A DNA stretch of 6,057 bases, taken from NCBI GenBank assembly GCA_937981305.1, contig CALJPB010000262.1, positions 1 to 6,057 on the forward strand, written 5' to 3'. Positions 5,144 through 6,057 of the stretch are shown one piece after another; the first letter of the stretch is position 1; every line of letters begins with the position of its first letter. Below the pieces are notes generated by a model. It was given only the letters and a program-made list of their open reading frames with translations. It was not told the DNA's origin and did not search any database. Made by a program: the position numbers and the translations under genes. Source of the stretch: an uncultured Selenomonas sp. (GTDB lineage: Bacteria; Bacillota; Negativicutes; Selenomonadales; Selenomonadaceae).

Positions 5144-5172
5144 TTGAAAAGCGAACTCGATTCAAGTATTAT
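5144..5172 (+). promoter_or_regulatory. Promoter of pflB
   Basis: TTGAAA (5144-5149; 5 of 6) and TATTAT (5167-5172; 5 of 6) are separated by exactly 17 bp. Transcription would start near 5179, giving a leader of about 44 nt. The spacer ends in TTCAA, which makes an inverted repeat with the TTGAA of the -35 (12 bp between arms), so a repressor could bind there. Confidence 0.75.
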
Positions 5173-5191
5173 GAAAGCATCATATGGGAAT

Positions 5192-5216
5192 CTATTTTCA
5201 CCTGTAGAATAGGAGG
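5192..5216 (+). promoter_or_regulatory. Small leader hairpin touching the pflB ribosome binding site
   Basis: CTATTTT (5192-5198) can pair with AGAATAG (5206-5212), giving seven pairs with one G-U and a 7-nt loop. The 3' arm includes the first two bases of AGGAGG (5211-5216), the ribosome binding site six bases before the ATG. The stem is AU-rich and weak, so any effect on translation is speculative. Confidence 0.3.
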
Positions 5217-5222
5217 CAGAAT

Positions 5223-6057
5223 ATGCTGCAGAGCAAGAGCTGGGACGGTTTTGAAGGGGGCGTCTGGCAGGAGGAGGTCAACGTCCGCGACTTCATCCAG
5301 CGCAACTATACGCCGTACGATGGCGACGAGAGTTTCCTCGCGCCGCCGACGGATGCGACGAACCGCCTGTGGACGCGCGTGCAGGAACTCCAGAAGGAGG
5401 AACGCGCAAAGGGCGGCGTGCTCGATATGGAGACGGAGGTCGTCTCGGGTCTGACGGCGTATGGTCCTGGCTATATCGACTCCGCGATGAAAGACCTCGA
5501 AAAGGTGGTCGGTCTCCAGACAGACAAACCGCTGAAGCAGGCATTTATGCCGTACGGCGGTATCCGCATGGCGGAGGAGGCACTCGAGAACTACGGCTAC
5601 AAGGTCAGCCCGAAGCTCCACGAGATCTTTACAAAGTACCACAAGACGCACAATCAGGCGGTTTTTGACGCATACACGGACGAGATCCGCGCGGCACGCC
5701 GCAGCCACATCATCACGGGGCTGCCCGATACCTACGGGCGCGGTCGCATCGTGGGCGACTACCGCCGCGTTGCGCTCTACGGCATCGATCAGCTCATCGC
5801 GTTCAAACAGGAGGATCTCCTGAACTACGGCGACGGCATCATGAGCAACGATGTCATCCAGCAGCGCGAGGAGGTCGCGGAGCAGATTCGTGCGCTCAAG
5901 GGCATGAAGGAGATGGCGGCACTCTACGGCTTTGACATCTCACAGCCGGCGCAAAATGCACGCGAGGCGGTGCAGTGGCTCTATTTCGGCTATCTCGCGG
6001 CGATCAAGACGCAGAACGGCGCGGCGATGAGCGTCGGGCGCATCTCGACCTTCCTCG
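5223..6057 (+). CDS. pflB: Pyruvate formate-lyase (formate C-acetyltransferase), N-terminal part (runs off the right edge)
   Basis: The glycyl-radical enzyme converts pyruvate and CoA to acetyl-CoA and formate in the anaerobic cytoplasm. The window holds 278 codons plus one base, with no stop, of a protein usually about 750 residues long. The N-terminus matches the family: WDGFEGGVWQEEVNVRDFIQ (7-26), NYTPYDGDESFL (28-39), FMPYGGIRMAEEAL, and the highly conserved TGLPDTYGRGR-IVGDYRRVALYGID stretch in the middle. The adjacent active-site cysteines and the C-terminal glycyl-radical motif lie beyond the edge, so the form cannot be checked against diol or choline relatives. These N-terminal motifs nevertheless favour true PFL. 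The ATG follows AGGAGG at a spacing of six. The activating enzyme pflA, often next to pflB, is not upstream and may follow downstream. Expression is monocistronic at its 5' end, from the promoter at 5144-5172. Confidence 0.95.
   Translation, partial: MLQSKSWDGFEGGVWQEEVNVRDFIQRNYTPYDGDESFLAPPTDATNRLWTRVQELQKEERAKGGVLDMETEVVSGLTAYGPGYIDSAMKDLEKVVGLQTDKPLKQAFMPYGGIRMAEEALENYGYKVSPKLHEIFTKYHKTHNQAVFDAYTDEIRAARRSHIITGLPDTYGRGRIVGDYRRVALYGIDQLIAFKQEDLLNYGDGIMSNDVIQQREEVAEQIRALKGMKEMAALYGFDISQPAQNAREAVQWLYFGYLAAIKTQNGAAMSVGRISTFL

Noticed and set aside
5169..5708. Minus-strand 179-codon frame opposite pflB
   Set aside because: It is an antisense shadow of a strongly conserved PFL N-terminus.
1..6057. 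CRISPR array, tRNA or rRNA gene, or complete insertion sequence
   Set aside because: No regularly spaced direct repeats, no tRNA cloverleaf or rRNA-like stretch, and no transposase frame or paired terminal repeats around one were seen on either strand.

Overview
The window looks like chromosomal DNA from a diderm Firmicute of the class Negativicutes, most likely Selenomonas or a close relative. This is inferred, not searched. The reasons are: a TonB-dependent outer-membrane receptor with a signal peptide, next to Firmicutes-type genes (a PBECR3-like protein and a short TsaA protein); strong AAGGAGG-type ribosome binding sites; consensus sigma-70/sigma-A promoters; and GC-rich coding regions separated by AT-rich spacers.

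Left part (1-1340, all minus strand). The N-terminal 151 codons of a TonB-dependent receptor run off the left edge. The gene has a near-consensus promoter. Its reading frame crosses a run of nine G just after the predicted signal-peptide cleavage site, a typical layout for on/off phase variation, and as sequenced the gene is ON. Upstream lies tsaA/trmO, a small SAM-dependent methyltransferase-family protein, closed by its own hairpin terminator. tsaA is preceded by a strong promoter, then a roughly 140-nt GC-rich structured leader, then an intrinsic terminator placed before the tsaA ribosome binding site. That is the layout of a riboswitch or attenuator, or of a free small RNA. I could not assign the leader to a known class.

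Middle part (1322-3660, minus strand). A likely single transcription unit reads flavodoxin, then a YgbA-like 'nitrous oxide-stimulated promoter' protein, then L-asparaginase, then a 122-residue PBECR3-like protein. The last two overlap by ATGA, so they are probably translationally coupled. The PBECR3-like gene is clearly more AT-rich than its neighbours, which suggests it was acquired. A 60-bp near-perfect inverted repeat sits between ygbA and the asparaginase gene and contains the ygbA stop codon.

Right part (3661-6057, plus strand). After a divergent intergenic region comes an MFS transporter of the fosmidomycin-resistance (Fsr) type, ended by a TTCG-loop terminator. Then follow a near-consensus promoter and the first 278 codons of pyruvate formate-lyase (pflB), which runs off the right edge. 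Pfl, YgbA and a flavodoxin together fit an anaerobic fermenter that meets nitrosative stress, for example in the mouth or rumen.

The two points most worth following up are the G9 tract in the receptor gene and the unassigned terminator-linked RNA in front of tsaA.
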